Assembly (NCBI GenBank): GCA_002482525.1
Contig: DLGC01000020.1
Coordinates: 526-64,525 of the forward strand
Length of the DNA: 64,000 nucleotides
Origin: Propionibacteriaceae bacterium UBA7704
GTDB lineage: Bacteria; Actinomycetota; Actinomycetes; Propionibacteriales; Propionibacteriaceae
Direction of reading: 5' to 3'
The translations under genes and the position numbers were made by a program. Below the pieces are notes generated by a model, which was not told where the DNA came from, made no database searches, and saw nothing but the letters and a program-made list of their open reading frames with translations. Each line of letters opens with the position of its first letter. Position 1 is the first letter of the stretch. Positions 17,255 to 24,619 of the stretch are shown piece after piece.

Positions 17255-17260
17255 TACTGT
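17255..17260 (+). promoter_or_regulatory. -10 box of leaderless amidotransferase gene
   Basis: TACTGT ends 6 nt before the ATG at 17267. The GGAG between them is only 2 nt from the ATG, too close for a normal ribosome-binding site, so leaderless initiation is more likely. Confidence 0.45.
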
Positions 17261-17266
17261 GGAGAT

Positions 17267-17986
17267 ATGCCAACCCCGACCCGGGCGACGATTCTGCAGC
17301 CCGACCCCGATGTCCCCGTTGATCGTTTCGGCCCCTGGCTGGCCAGCAATCGGGTTCTGGTTCGCGCGGTGCCGCTTTGGGAGCGGCCGATTCCGAGTGT
17401 GGACAGTGTTGGCGATGGTGTGATTCTGCTCGGCGGCAGCATGAGCGCCCACGATCACGAGACCCACGAATGGATCACCCCCCTGAAGCAGTTCGTCGTC
17501 GACCTGGTGGAGGCCGGGATCCCGCTGCTCGGAATCTGCCTGGGCCACCAGATCCTCGCCGAGGCTTTCGGGGGCACGGTCGTGGTCAACGATCCGGCCG
17601 GCGGCGAGCATGGCAGCCAGGAAATCTACTGGACCGGGGCAGCACGCACCGACCCCCTAGTCAGCCGGCTGGCCCTGGGAAGCTCGTCGATCTTCGCCGA
17701 GTCGCATTCAGATGTGGTCACCGAACTACCCAGCGAGGCACGACTGCTGGCCAGCAGCACGCTGTATCGCAACCAGGCCTTCCGGCTGGGTTCCGCGGTG
17801 GGCGTGCAGTTCCACCCCGAAGCCTCGCCGGATCTGATGGCCCGCTGGGCGGAGATGGACGGTATGAGCGGCCGCGAGATGCGCCGCCACCTGAACACCA
17901 TCGACACCGATCTGTCGCGCAATGGGCGGCTGCTGGCCCACAGCTTCAGCAATCATCTGCAGGCCCGGCACGCGCAGGCGGCCTGA
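17267..17986 (+). CDS. Class I glutamine amidotransferase
   Basis: A 239-residue stand-alone class I glutamine amidotransferase: nucleophile elbow GICLGHQ (Cys91) and catalytic His183/Glu185 in VQFHPEAS. Such proteins hydrolyse glutamine or gamma-glutamyl compounds, or act as GMP-synthase-like amidotransferases; no synthase partner lies nearby. A TTG at 17246 would add seven residues, but the ATG is favoured by the TACTGT box 6 nt upstream. Confidence 0.85.
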   Translation: MPTPTRATILQPDPDVPVDRFGPWLASNRVLVRAVPLWERPIPSVDSVGDGVILLGGSMSAHDHETHEWITPLKQFVVDLVEAGIPLLGICLGHQILAEAFGGTVVVNDPAGGEHGSQEIYWTGAARTDPLVSRLALGSSSIFAESHSDVVTELPSEARLLASSTLYRNQAFRLGSAVGVQFHPEASPDLMARWAEMDGMSGREMRRHLNTIDTDLSRNGRLLAHSFSNHLQARHAQAA

Positions 17987-18041
17987 GCAGTCGAGTTCTT
18001 TGCACCCTGCCCTATCGTGGTAACACGAAACGGGAGTTGTG

Positions 18042-18440
18042 ATGCTGCGAGTCTTACCTGCGTTTATCGCTGTGGCGCTGTTGGTGGCTGCCTTGATCGA
18101 TGCCGCCCAAACGCCCGAGGCGCAGGTTCGCAACCTGCAGAAGTGGGTGTGGATTCTGATCATCCTGATCGTGCCGTTCGCCGGCCCGGTGTCCTGGTTC
18201 ATCGCCGGGCGACCGCGTAACACAGGGCCGGTCACGGCCACCAACCGCCGGGGTCCGACCCGACCCCGCTTCGAGCAGCCGCACTTCGGACGGGCGCCCG
18301 ATGACGACCCGGAGTTCCTGGCCGGGTTGAAGTCGCTGGACACCGAGCACGAGGAGCTACTCAAGAAATGGGAAGCCGATCTCAAGCGACGCGAGGAAGA
18401 GTTGCGTAAGAACGACGATCCTGAGCCCGACCAGCCCTAG
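18042..18440 (+). CDS. PLDc_N domain small membrane protein
   Basis: A 132-residue protein with two membrane helices (residues about 3-20 and 34-55) separated by DAAQTPEAQVRNLQKW. This is the phospholipase D nuclease N-terminal (PLDc_N) motif otherwise found at the start of cardiolipin synthases. The catalytic HKD domains are absent. A charged helical tail (LDTEHEELLKKWEADLKRREEEL) may form a coiled coil in the cytoplasm. GGGAG lies 5 nt before the ATG at 18042; a GTG at 18039 is too close to it. Its stop overlaps the convergent transporter by 4 bp. Confidence 0.8.
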   Translation: MLRVLPAFIAVALLVAALIDAAQTPEAQVRNLQKWVWILIILIVPFAGPVSWFIAGRPRNTGPVTATNRRGPTRPRFEQPHFGRAPDDDPEFLAGLKSLDTEHEELLKKWEADLKRREEELRKNDDPEPDQP

Positions 18441-19393
18441 GCAGTGATCTTCGCCGCTGCAGAGTCGCCGGCGAGGGGCTCGGTCGCAAGCCCACCGGCT
18501 TGCCGGCGCTGCGAACGCCCAGCCCCGATCAGCACCCCGGCCACCACGACTGCACCACCCACTAATTCCAAGACGCTGGGCCGTTCGGTCAGCACCACCG
18601 CAGCGGTGAGAATGCCCACCACCGGCACCAGCATGGAGAACGGTGCCACCTGACCTGCTGGATAACGAGCCAACAACCAGGTCCACATCCCCGACCCGAC
18701 GGCAGTCGCGATCACACAGGTATAGAGCAAGCCCAGCCACGCCGGAATGGCCGTCGGGCTCAGCGAGTTGGCGAGCGCGGCTCCGATGGCGTCAGGTCCC
18801 TCGACCACCAGCGACATCACCAGCATCGGCACCGGCACCACCACCGACATCCACAAGGTGAAGTGCAGCGCATTGGGGGGCTTGGCCAGCCGCGAGGACA
18901 GGTTCCCGAAGGCCCAGCCCAGCGCACCGGCCAGTACCAGCAGGAAGGGCACCAAGGCTGCGGCCTGGGCCCGCGCGACGCCGACCAGCGCCATGCCGAT
19001 CACGGCGACCGCAATGCCCCACCATTGCCGAGCCCGCACCGTCTCCGACAGCAGTACAGCGCCCAGCACCAAGGTGAACGGCCCCGAGGCCTGCAGCACC
19101 AGTGACGCCAATCCAGTCGGCATCCCGTTGGCCATTCCCAGGTACAAGAAGGTGAATTGCGCCACTCCGAATCCCAGCCCGTAGCCGATCAGCCAGCGCA
19201 GCGGCACCGCCGGCCTCGGCACCAGCAGCACGGTAGGGATGGCGATCAGGGTGAACCGCAGCGCAACCAGCAGCAGCGGCGGGAATGCCTGCAGCGAGAG
19301 GTGGATAGCTAGGAAGTTCACTCCCCAGATCGCGGCGACCGCAACGGCGATCAGACGGTGTCGAAGGGGCATGTACTCATCGTCCTGCCTCAT
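18437..19393 (-). CDS. EamA/DMT family transporter
   Basis: A 318-residue transporter with ten predicted membrane helices in two EamA repeats; the first begins AAIWGVNFLAIHLSLQAFPP and the second ALGWAFGNLSSRLAK. Members export amino acids, their derivatives or other metabolites; YdeD/EamA exports cysteine pathway intermediates. The start at 19393 (MRQDDEYM) or at 19372 (MPLRHRL) are both possible. It is divergent from the LysR-type gene, which is its most likely regulator. Confidence 0.88.
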   Translation of the reverse strand: MRQDDEYMPLRHRLIAVAVAAIWGVNFLAIHLSLQAFPPLLLVALRFTLIAIPTVLLVPRPAVPLRWLIGYGLGFGVAQFTFLYLGMANGMPTGLASLVLQASGPFTLVLGAVLLSETVRARQWWGIAVAVIGMALVGVARAQAAALVPFLLVLAGALGWAFGNLSSRLAKPPNALHFTLWMSVVVPVPMLVMSLVVEGPDAIGAALANSLSPTAIPAWLGLLYTCVIATAVGSGMWTWLLARYPAGQVAPFSMLVPVVGILTAAVVLTERPSVLELVGGAVVVAGVLIGAGRSQRRQAGGLATEPLAGDSAAAKITA

Positions 19394-19398
19394 TTAAT

Positions 19399-19437
19399 GA
19401 AGCACAAGCGCATCTTTTTGGGCATTTGCTTTAGGCT
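19399..19437. promoter_or_regulatory. Divergent EamA/LysR promoter region
   Basis: The 50-bp intergenic region is AT-rich for this genome. AAGCA (19400-19404) and its complement TGCTT (19427-19431) form an imperfect dyad of the spacing used by LysR regulators. TAGGCT (19432-19437) lies 6 nt before the LysR ATG, suggesting leaderless expression. The site would let the LysR protein control both directions. Confidence 0.45.
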
Positions 19438-19443
19438 ACCTTC

Positions 19444-20334
19444 ATGGACTTGGCGCATCTCGAACTCCTCCGCGAACTCCGTGATCGGGGCACCATCACC
19501 GCAGTCGCCGAAGCCGGCTTCCGCTCACCATCAGCGGTGAGTCAGCAACTACGCAGCGCCGAGAGAGCCTTCGGAGTGCGGCTCACCGAACCCGAGGGAC
19601 GCCGGCTCCGACTGACCCCGGCTGGACGCCTGTTGGCCGACGGGGCCAGCCAGATCGCCACCGACCTGGCACGCCTGCAGAGCCAACTGGACAGTCTGCG
19701 CGGTGACCCGGTGGGATCGGTTGAGGTCTGTGGGCTGCCCAGCGCCACCGAAGTACTCATCCCGCCACTGCTGACCGCCATTGCCGACAGCGGCATCGAG
19801 GTAGCGCTCACTGATGCCGATATCGCCGAAGCCGACTACGCCCAACAGGCAGCCGACTTCGATGTGGTGATCGCCCACAGCATGAACCAGCGTCCATTCG
19901 CCGATGCGGGCCTGAGCATCGTCCCGGTGGTCGCCGAGCCCCTGGACGTCGCCGTGCCGAGCTCCCATCGCCTGGCCCGCCACGAGCACCTGACCGCTGC
20001 GGACCTCGCCGGAGAGGCGTGGATCGGGGTGCCTATCGGGTTCCCTTTCGACACGGTGCGGATCGCCATCGAAAACCGCGCCGGCGCTGCGCTTCAGATG
20101 GTGCAACGCGTCCGCGACAATCGCGTCGTCGAGGCTCTGGTGGCCCAGGGCTTGGGGTGCGCTCTCCTGCCGCGCTTCACTACCCGTCAACGCGTCGGGC
20201 TCACCACCATCCCGCTGACCGGGGTGGGCGCCACCCGCCAGATCGTGGCGATCGCGCGGCCCGACCGCCTCGAACGCGGCGCGGTGCGAGCGGTGGTGGA
20301 CCACCTTGTGACCATCGGATCACAGTTGCGATGA
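19444..20334 (+). CDS. LysR family transcriptional regulator
   Basis: A 296-residue LysR regulator: winged helix-turn-helix in residues 1-60 (FRSPSAVSQQLRSAERAFG), a linker helix, then the periplasmic-binding-like effector domain (residues about 88-290). The start lacks a Shine-Dalgarno and follows a TAGGCT box by 6 nt. Divergent orientation with the EamA transporter suggests that it senses the exported metabolite. Downstream lies the cysE leader; a functional link to cysteine is suggestive only. Confidence 0.9.
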   Translation: MDLAHLELLRELRDRGTITAVAEAGFRSPSAVSQQLRSAERAFGVRLTEPEGRRLRLTPAGRLLADGASQIATDLARLQSQLDSLRGDPVGSVEVCGLPSATEVLIPPLLTAIADSGIEVALTDADIAEADYAQQAADFDVVIAHSMNQRPFADAGLSIVPVVAEPLDVAVPSSHRLARHEHLTAADLAGEAWIGVPIGFPFDTVRIAIENRAGAALQMVQRVRDNRVVEALVAQGLGCALLPRFTTRQRVGLTTIPLTGVGATRQIVAIARPDRLERGAVRAVVDHLVTIGSQLR

Positions 20335-20362
20335 CCCCCTGGGGCGACTCGATGCCGCCTGC

Positions 20363-20368
20363 TAGCCT
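20363..20368 (+). promoter_or_regulatory. -10 box for leaderless polycysteine uORF
   Basis: TAGCCT is followed by exactly 6 nt and then the ATG of the leader ORF, placing the transcription start at or next to that ATG. The same geometry recurs before several other genes in this window. Confidence 0.6.
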
Positions 20369-20374
20369 TTCTGT

Positions 20375-20446
20375 ATGCGCACTGACACCGCCCGGGTTTT
20401 CACGCCGTCGCTGTGCTGCGCGCTTGCTGGCTGTTGCTGTTGCTGA
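20375..20446 (+). CDS. Polycysteine leader peptide upstream of cysE
   Basis: A 23-codon ORF with ATG, encoding MRTDTARVFTPSL, then CC, ALAG and CCCC, then TGA. Six of its 23 residues are Cys, clustered at the end. There is no ribosome-binding site; the TAGCCT box 6 nt upstream makes it leaderless. Leaderless short ORFs ending in polycysteine are known in mycobacteria as cysteine-responsive attenuators of downstream sulfur genes, and here the next gene, 100 bp on, is serine acetyltransferase. Inference: low Cys-tRNA stalls the ribosome at the last codons and changes leader folding. It is too short for routine gene callers. Confidence 0.8.
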   Translation: MRTDTARVFTPSLCCALAGCCCC

Positions 20447-20546
20447 GCATCGTTGCTCGCCACCACCAGGAATCATCCGGTCGACATCGGCGTTGACACA
20501 TAGTCCGCTGGGTTGGCCCCCACTGAACTCACAGAGAGGATCGCTC
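20444..20546 (+). promoter_or_regulatory. cysE attenuator leader RNA
   Basis: Right at the uORF stop codon sits a hairpin GAGCA-TCGT-TGCTC (20445-20458). A ribosome stalled on the Cys codons (20432-20443) would cover its 5' arm. By hand, the same GAGCATC could instead pair with GATCGCTC (20539-20546), next to the cysE ribosome-binding site AGAGAGGA, with one bulge, giving mutually exclusive structures. No T-rich intrinsic terminator is seen, so control of translation or Rho-dependent termination is more likely. The fold itself is an inference. Confidence 0.5.
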
Positions 20547-21329
20547 GTGACCCAAGCCCGAGACGAGATCTGGACCAGGATCCGTATTGAGGTGGGCGCC
20601 GACGCCCAACGCGAGCCGGCCCTGGCCAGCTTCCTGCACACCACTGTGCTCTCCCACGACCGGCTGTGCGACTCACTGTCGTTCATCCTGGCCGCAAAAC
20701 TGGGCAGCGAAACCATCACCTCATTGACGCTGCGAGAACTGATCCGTCAGGCCTTCGACGACGACCCCACCATCGAGGACTCAGTCCGCGAAGACCTTCG
20801 CGCCGTCCTCAGTCGGGACCCAGCAACCCGGGGCTACTCCCAACCCCTGCTGTACTTCAAGGGCTTCCACGCACTGCAGTCCTACCGCGTCGCGCACTAC
20901 TACTGGACCCACGAGCGCGAGGCGCTGGCGCTGTATCTGCAGAGCCGCATCTCCGAAGTCTTCGCTGTCGACATCCACCCCGGAGCCCGCATCGGCAAAG
21001 GCATCATGTTCGACCACGCCACCTCGGTGGTGATCGGCGAGACCGCCGTGGTCGAGGATGACTTCTCCATGCTGCATGAAGTCACCCTCGGCGGCACCGG
21101 TAAAGCCAGCGGTGATCGACATCCCAAGATCGGCAAGGGCGTCATGATCGGCGCCGGGGCCAAGGTGCTGGGGAACATTCGCGTCGGCGAAGGCGCCAAG
21201 ATCGGCGCCGGGTCGGTGGTGCTGGAGGATGTCGCGCCATTCACCACCGTGGCCGGCGTCCCGGCCCGCCCGGTGAGCTACCCGGTTCATGGGCTTCCCG
21301 CAATGGATTTCGACTCCGAATCGCTGTGA
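20547..21329 (+). CDS. cysE: Serine O-acetyltransferase
   Basis: A 260-residue enzyme making O-acetylserine from serine and acetyl-CoA, the committed step of cysteine synthesis. The N-terminal helical domain is followed by a left-handed beta-helix of hexapeptide repeats. Active-site residues of the family are visible: D91 (RDPATRGY), D156/H157 (MFDHATS), R191/H192 (DRHPKIG) and the LGGTGK block. The GTG at 20547 has AGAGAGGA 6 nt upstream. No cysteine synthase gene is adjacent. Expression is probably controlled by the polycysteine leader ORF. The tail (MDFDSESL) differs from the E. coli tail, which ends in Ile and binds CysK. Confidence 0.95.
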   Translation: MTQARDEIWTRIRIEVGADAQREPALASFLHTTVLSHDRLCDSLSFILAAKLGSETITSLTLRELIRQAFDDDPTIEDSVREDLRAVLSRDPATRGYSQPLLYFKGFHALQSYRVAHYYWTHEREALALYLQSRISEVFAVDIHPGARIGKGIMFDHATSVVIGETAVVEDDFSMLHEVTLGGTGKASGDRHPKIGKGVMIGAGAKVLGNIRVGEGAKIGAGSVVLEDVAPFTTVAGVPARPVSYPVHGLPAMDFDSESL

Positions 21330-21341
21330 TCACCGCGGTGA
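21330..21341. promoter_or_regulatory. Palindrome after cysE
   Basis: TCACCGCGGTGA, a perfect 12-bp palindrome, follows the cysE stop codon by a single-base offset. It could be a small hairpin at the transcript end, but no T-run follows. Confidence 0.3.
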
Positions 21342-21406
21342 CCGCCGTGCAACCCTGAACGACACCTTTAGCTCTCTGAATTACGAAACCCCTAGTCAAT
21401 GGCAGG

Positions 21407-21426
21407 TCTCAACCAATTGGTTGAGA
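21407..21426. promoter_or_regulatory. Perfect 20-bp palindrome before wall hydrolase gene
   Basis: TCTCAACCAATTGGTTGAGA is a perfect 20-bp palindrome 57 bp upstream of the hydrolase start. A second, smaller hairpin CCCCT-A-AGGGG follows at 21434-21444, and another CCCCT at about 21389-21393 could compete for the same AGGGG. It may be an operator or part of a structured 5' leader. It also overlaps a 13-codon ORF starting at 21399, whose significance is unclear. Confidence 0.55.
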
Positions 21427-21482
21427 GAACAGACCCCTAAGGGGACTTGCATCTGACAAGGCATCGGAGAGTAAATCGGCTT

Positions 21483-23948
21483 GTGCAACGCATAATCCGT
21501 CTGATTTCTGCAGTCGTTGGCATGGCCCTGGTTGGTGGCCTGTCGCTGACTGCTGCCCCCTCAGCATCAGCGGTCACCTCCTCGGCAAAACTGAGCTTCA
21601 TTTCCCAGTTGGTCAGTTCCGCTCAGGCCGCCCAGAGCGCCTACGGAGTGCCGGCGTCGGTGTCGATCGCTCAGGCCGCGGTCAACTCCAATTGGGGTAC
21701 TGACACGATGGCCAAGAGCGCTCGCAACTACTTCGACGTGAGATGTATGGCGGTGCTCAGCGCCGCGGGGTTTGCCAAAGTCGCCAACGCCCAGGTCGGC
21801 AAGCGCTACATCCTGGGTGCCGAAGCCGCCGTGACGAATACCAATCCGTCCGCCTTCGACTGCTCCGAACTCGTGCAATGGGTGTATGGACGTTCCGGCA
21901 ACCCGATCACTGACCTGGCAGCCGCCCAATACGACGTCACCAAGCCGGTCAAGGGCAGCCCCAAACCCGGCGACCTGGTGTTCCTGCGCAACAACCCGGC
22001 GCGTTCCAACGGCATCGGCCACGTGGCCGTGGTCACCAAGAAGCTCAAGAACGGCGACTGGCGGGTCATCGAGGCCCGCGGTCGCGCCTACGGCGTCGTG
22101 CGGACCACCTTGTCGTACTGGAAGACGCGCTCCTACTACGCCGGTCTGCGCCGCTACTCGCAGCTGAACCTCGTCGGCGACGCCGGCGTCCTGGCAACCA
22201 CTGTGGTGAGCAGCTACCAGGCTGGCTGCGTATCCATCACCTCCGGCAAGAGCACCGTCAAATACCGCAAGTACTCCTCGGCAGGAAACTCAGTGCTCGA
22301 CCACGCGTCCGTCGTGGCCTCCGATCCCAAGTACACCTGGGCCCGCGCGACCATGGCGTCGGTGCCGAGCTATGTCAATGCCATCGCCCACCTCGAGCAC
22401 GCCTCGAGCGCGACGTCCTATGCCAAGTCAGTGCAGTCGGTCATCGATACCTACGACCTGACCAAGTACGACAAGGTGCCGCTGAACCTCGTACTGAGTT
22501 CAGGCAAGAAAGGCCCGAAGGTCACCGCCCTGCAGTACCTGTTGGCCGACAAGGGTGCTTCGGTGAAGATCACCGGCAGCTTCGACTCGCAAACCGTCGC
22601 CGCCGTCAAGTGGTTCCAGAAGGCCAATCACCTGAATGTCGACGGCGAAGCCGGTCCGAACACGCTGAGCAAGCTGAAGACCTCGGTGACGCTAGGCAGC
22701 ACAGGCTCCCGGGCGTATGCGATCAAGACCCTGCTCGCGGCAGCCGGGTACCCCGCAGAGAGCGGCTCCAAAGTCGAGTCGACCACGTACGCCTCGCTGA
22801 AAGCCTTCCAAGCTCGTAACGGCATTCGTCAGGGCAGTACCAACACCGATACCTGGTGGCGGCTGTTCATGATTCTGGATGCTGCGCCCACCCCCACCAT
22901 CAAAGGCACCACCACAGTGGGCCAGACCCTCTCGGTCACGCCAGGAAGCTGGGGCAGTCGCGTCGAGACCGCCTACCAGTGGTACCGCAACGGAGTAGCG
23001 ATCTCCGGTGCCACCGGAACCAGCTACAAGCTGCAACCGGCCGATGCGCAGAAGTCCATTGTGGCCGCTGTCACTGGATTCCGCCCCACCTACACCTCGG
23101 TCACGCGGGGTTCGGCGACCACCGCCCCGATCACCCCGGCGCGCCTGACCAGTACGCCGACACCCAAGATCAACGGCGTGACGGCCGTGGGCAGGACGCT
23201 GTCGGTCGCGACCGGAAGCTGGGCACCGACACCGGTCACCCTGCGCTACCAGTGGTACCGCAATGGCACTGCCATCACGAAGGCGACCGGCTACCGCTAC
23301 CGCCTGCAGAGTGCTGACTACGGCGCGCGCATCACGGTACGCGTCACCGGATCGAAGGCCGGCTACTACTCGGCAGCGAAGACCTCGGCCGCATCAAACG
23401 CCGTGGCCAAGGGCACGATCAGCAAGCCGCCCACCCCCAAGATCAGCGGCACCGTCAAGATCGGGCGCACCGTCACTGCGGTCGTCGGCACCTGGAGTCC
23501 GAAGCCTGCGAACCTGCGCTACCAGTGGTACCGCGACGGCAAGGCGATCCCGAACGCGACTGCAGCGAGCTACAAGATCCGCACCTCTGATGCCGGGCGC
23601 GTGCTGAAGGTTCGCGTGACCAGCTCCGACAAGGCCTACAACACCGTGAGTGTGTACTCCGCCCAGACCGGCAAGGTGCGCAATCTGGGATGGAAGACCA
23701 AGGGGAAGGTCTCGATCACCGGAGTGGCGCGAAGCGGCCATCGACTCTCAGCAACCGTGTCCACCTTCTCCCCCACACCGACGCTGAGCTACCAGTGGTA
23801 CCGCAATGGCACCGCCATCACCGGCGCTACCAAGGCCACCTACAAGCTGTCGAAAGCTGATCGACACGCCACGGTCACGGTGAAGGTGAGGGCCCAGCAT
23901 TCGGGCTACGCCACCGTCGTTCGCACCGCCAAGGTCAAGGTCGCCTGA
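21483..23948 (+). CDS. Secreted NlpC/P60 hydrolase nested in a GH73 domain, with Ig-like repeats
   Basis: An 821-residue secreted protein (GTG start; a TTG at 21447 would add 12 residues). Residues 1-30 form a signal peptide. Residues 36-88 are the first half of a GH73 glucosaminidase domain (IAQAAVNSNWG, then NYFDVRC). About residues 92-225 are an NlpC/P60 peptidase with Cys127 in FDCSELVQW and His180 in GIGHVAVV. Residues 231-331 resume and finish the GH73 fold (SYQAGCVSI, HASVVASDPKY, DTYDLTKYD). Two peptidoglycan-binding-like domains (332-463) and four Ig-like repeats with YQWYR(N/D)G follow. The GH73 catalytic Glu of the ESGWG motif is Asn68 here, so glycosidase activity is probably lost while the peptidase is intact. 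It likely cleaves peptidoglycan cross-links outside the cell. Confidence 0.88.
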   Translation: MQRIIRLISAVVGMALVGGLSLTAAPSASAVTSSAKLSFISQLVSSAQAAQSAYGVPASVSIAQAAVNSNWGTDTMAKSARNYFDVRCMAVLSAAGFAKVANAQVGKRYILGAEAAVTNTNPSAFDCSELVQWVYGRSGNPITDLAAAQYDVTKPVKGSPKPGDLVFLRNNPARSNGIGHVAVVTKKLKNGDWRVIEARGRAYGVVRTTLSYWKTRSYYAGLRRYSQLNLVGDAGVLATTVVSSYQAGCVSITSGKSTVKYRKYSSAGNSVLDHASVVASDPKYTWARATMASVPSYVNAIAHLEHASSATSYAKSVQSVIDTYDLTKYDKVPLNLVLSSGKKGPKVTALQYLLADKGASVKITGSFDSQTVAAVKWFQKANHLNVDGEAGPNTLSKLKTSVTLGSTGSRAYAIKTLLAAAGYPAESGSKVESTTYASLKAFQARNGIRQGSTNTDTWWRLFMILDAAPTPTIKGTTTVGQTLSVTPGSWGSRVETAYQWYRNGVAISGATGTSYKLQPADAQKSIVAAVTGFRPTYTSVTRGSATTAPITPARLTSTPTPKINGVTAVGRTLSVATGSWAPTPVTLRYQWYRNGTAITKATGYRYRLQSADYGARITVRVTGSKAGYYSAAKTSAASNAVAKGTISKPPTPKISGTVKIGRTVTAVVGTWSPKPANLRYQWYRDGKAIPNATAASYKIRTSDAGRVLKVRVTSSDKAYNTVSVYSAQTGKVRNLGWKTKGKVSITGVARSGHRLSATVSTFSPTPTLSYQWYRNGTAITGATKATYKLSKADRHATVTVKVRAQHSGYATVVRTAKVKVA
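22884..23945 (+). repeat. Four tandem Ig-like repeats within the wall hydrolase
   Basis: Four units of about 85 residues, each opening PTPKI(S/N)G or a variant with VG(Q/R)T(L/V), and each carrying YQWYR(N/D)G(x)AI about 30 residues later. They start near 22884, 23155, 23431 and 23701. The YQWYRNG motif is typical of cell-surface repeats in actinobacteria and probably serves as a wall-binding or spacer module. Confidence 0.8.
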
Positions 23949-23965
23949 GGTTCTCCCCTCAGGCG
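23942..23965. terminator. Hairpin containing both convergent stop codons
   Basis: CGCCTGAGG, a 6-nt loop TTCTCC and CCTCAGGCG form a perfect 9-bp stem. The left arm contains the TGA of the hydrolase gene and the right arm the TGA of the lipoprotein gene on the other strand, so it would fold at the end of both transcripts. Confidence 0.6.
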
Positions 23966-24540
23966 GCTTGGCAAGCCAGCTTGAGAGTGAACGGCAGATC
24001 CTGAGTCGTGGTCTTGCCGTGTCGGGTCTGCGCCGAAGCCAGGACACCGGTAATGGTGTAGCCGCGGTCGCTGCCGGTCAGCGTCGCTGAGGTGCCCGCG
24101 GCCGGCGCGGTGGAGTCGTAGGACAAATGCCAGGTGAAACCCTCGCTGTCCGCGCCGAGGTCACCGGTCACCGAGATCACCTGGTTCTGGGCCGGATCGA
24201 GAAGGACCGCCAGATCGAGCGACTCGTAGAAGTCGTTCTTCGGGTCGGACAAGGTGACGCTCAGGTTCGAGTTCCTCGAGCAGACACCGACCAGCTTCTT
24301 CGAGACCGCCATCTGGAAGAACACCAGCGATCCGGTGGCCTTGCTCACCGCTGAAGGCGCCGAACTCGCCGTCGGCGAAGGACTCTCCGTCGCGGTGGCG
24401 CCCGCCGAACCGGTCGGTGTGGTCGACGGCGTCGCGGAGGGAGTGAGGGGGGAGCCCCACTGCGGGAACTGGCACCCAGTCAAAACCAACACAGTCATCA
24501 CGCCAAGTCCGGTCAGCGCACCACGCAGCAATCGAGTCAC
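23959..24540 (-). CDS. Putative lipoprotein with LpqH-like tail
   Basis: A 193-residue lipoprotein: signal peptide with lipobox LTGC (Cys23), a Ser/Thr/Pro-rich linker (residues 30-66) and a compact beta-rich domain. The domain contains two Cys (one in GVCSRN, one in LACQAA) that could form a disulfide, and the pattern GFTWHLSYDS...SATLTG..GYTITGVL. This recalls the mycobacterial LpqH/19-kDa antigen fold (SATKDGSHYKITG and a final VTC), but the match is by eye only. It is surface exposed with unknown function. Confidence 0.65.
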   Translation of the reverse strand: MTRLLRGALTGLGVMTVLVLTGCQFPQWGSPLTPSATPSTTPTGSAGATATESPSPTASSAPSAVSKATGSLVFFQMAVSKKLVGVCSRNSNLSVTLSDPKNDFYESLDLAVLLDPAQNQVISVTGDLGADSEGFTWHLSYDSTAPAAGTSATLTGSDRGYTITGVLASAQTRHGKTTTQDLPFTLKLACQAA

Positions 24541-24619
24541 CCCTCCATGGTGCGCCCACCAGGCAACCGGACGGCGTCCGACGCGCCCAGCACCCCCGGG
24601 GAACCTGGCCGGGGACGGG

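Noticed and set aside
20493..20521. A TTGACA -35 box giving cysE its own promoter
   Set aside because: No TANNNT -10 box occurs at 16-18 nt spacing downstream.
21330..21482. A c-di-AMP (ydaO) riboswitch before the wall hydrolase
   Set aside because: The gene type fits, but the conserved core segments of that riboswitch were not found; only palindromes are seen.
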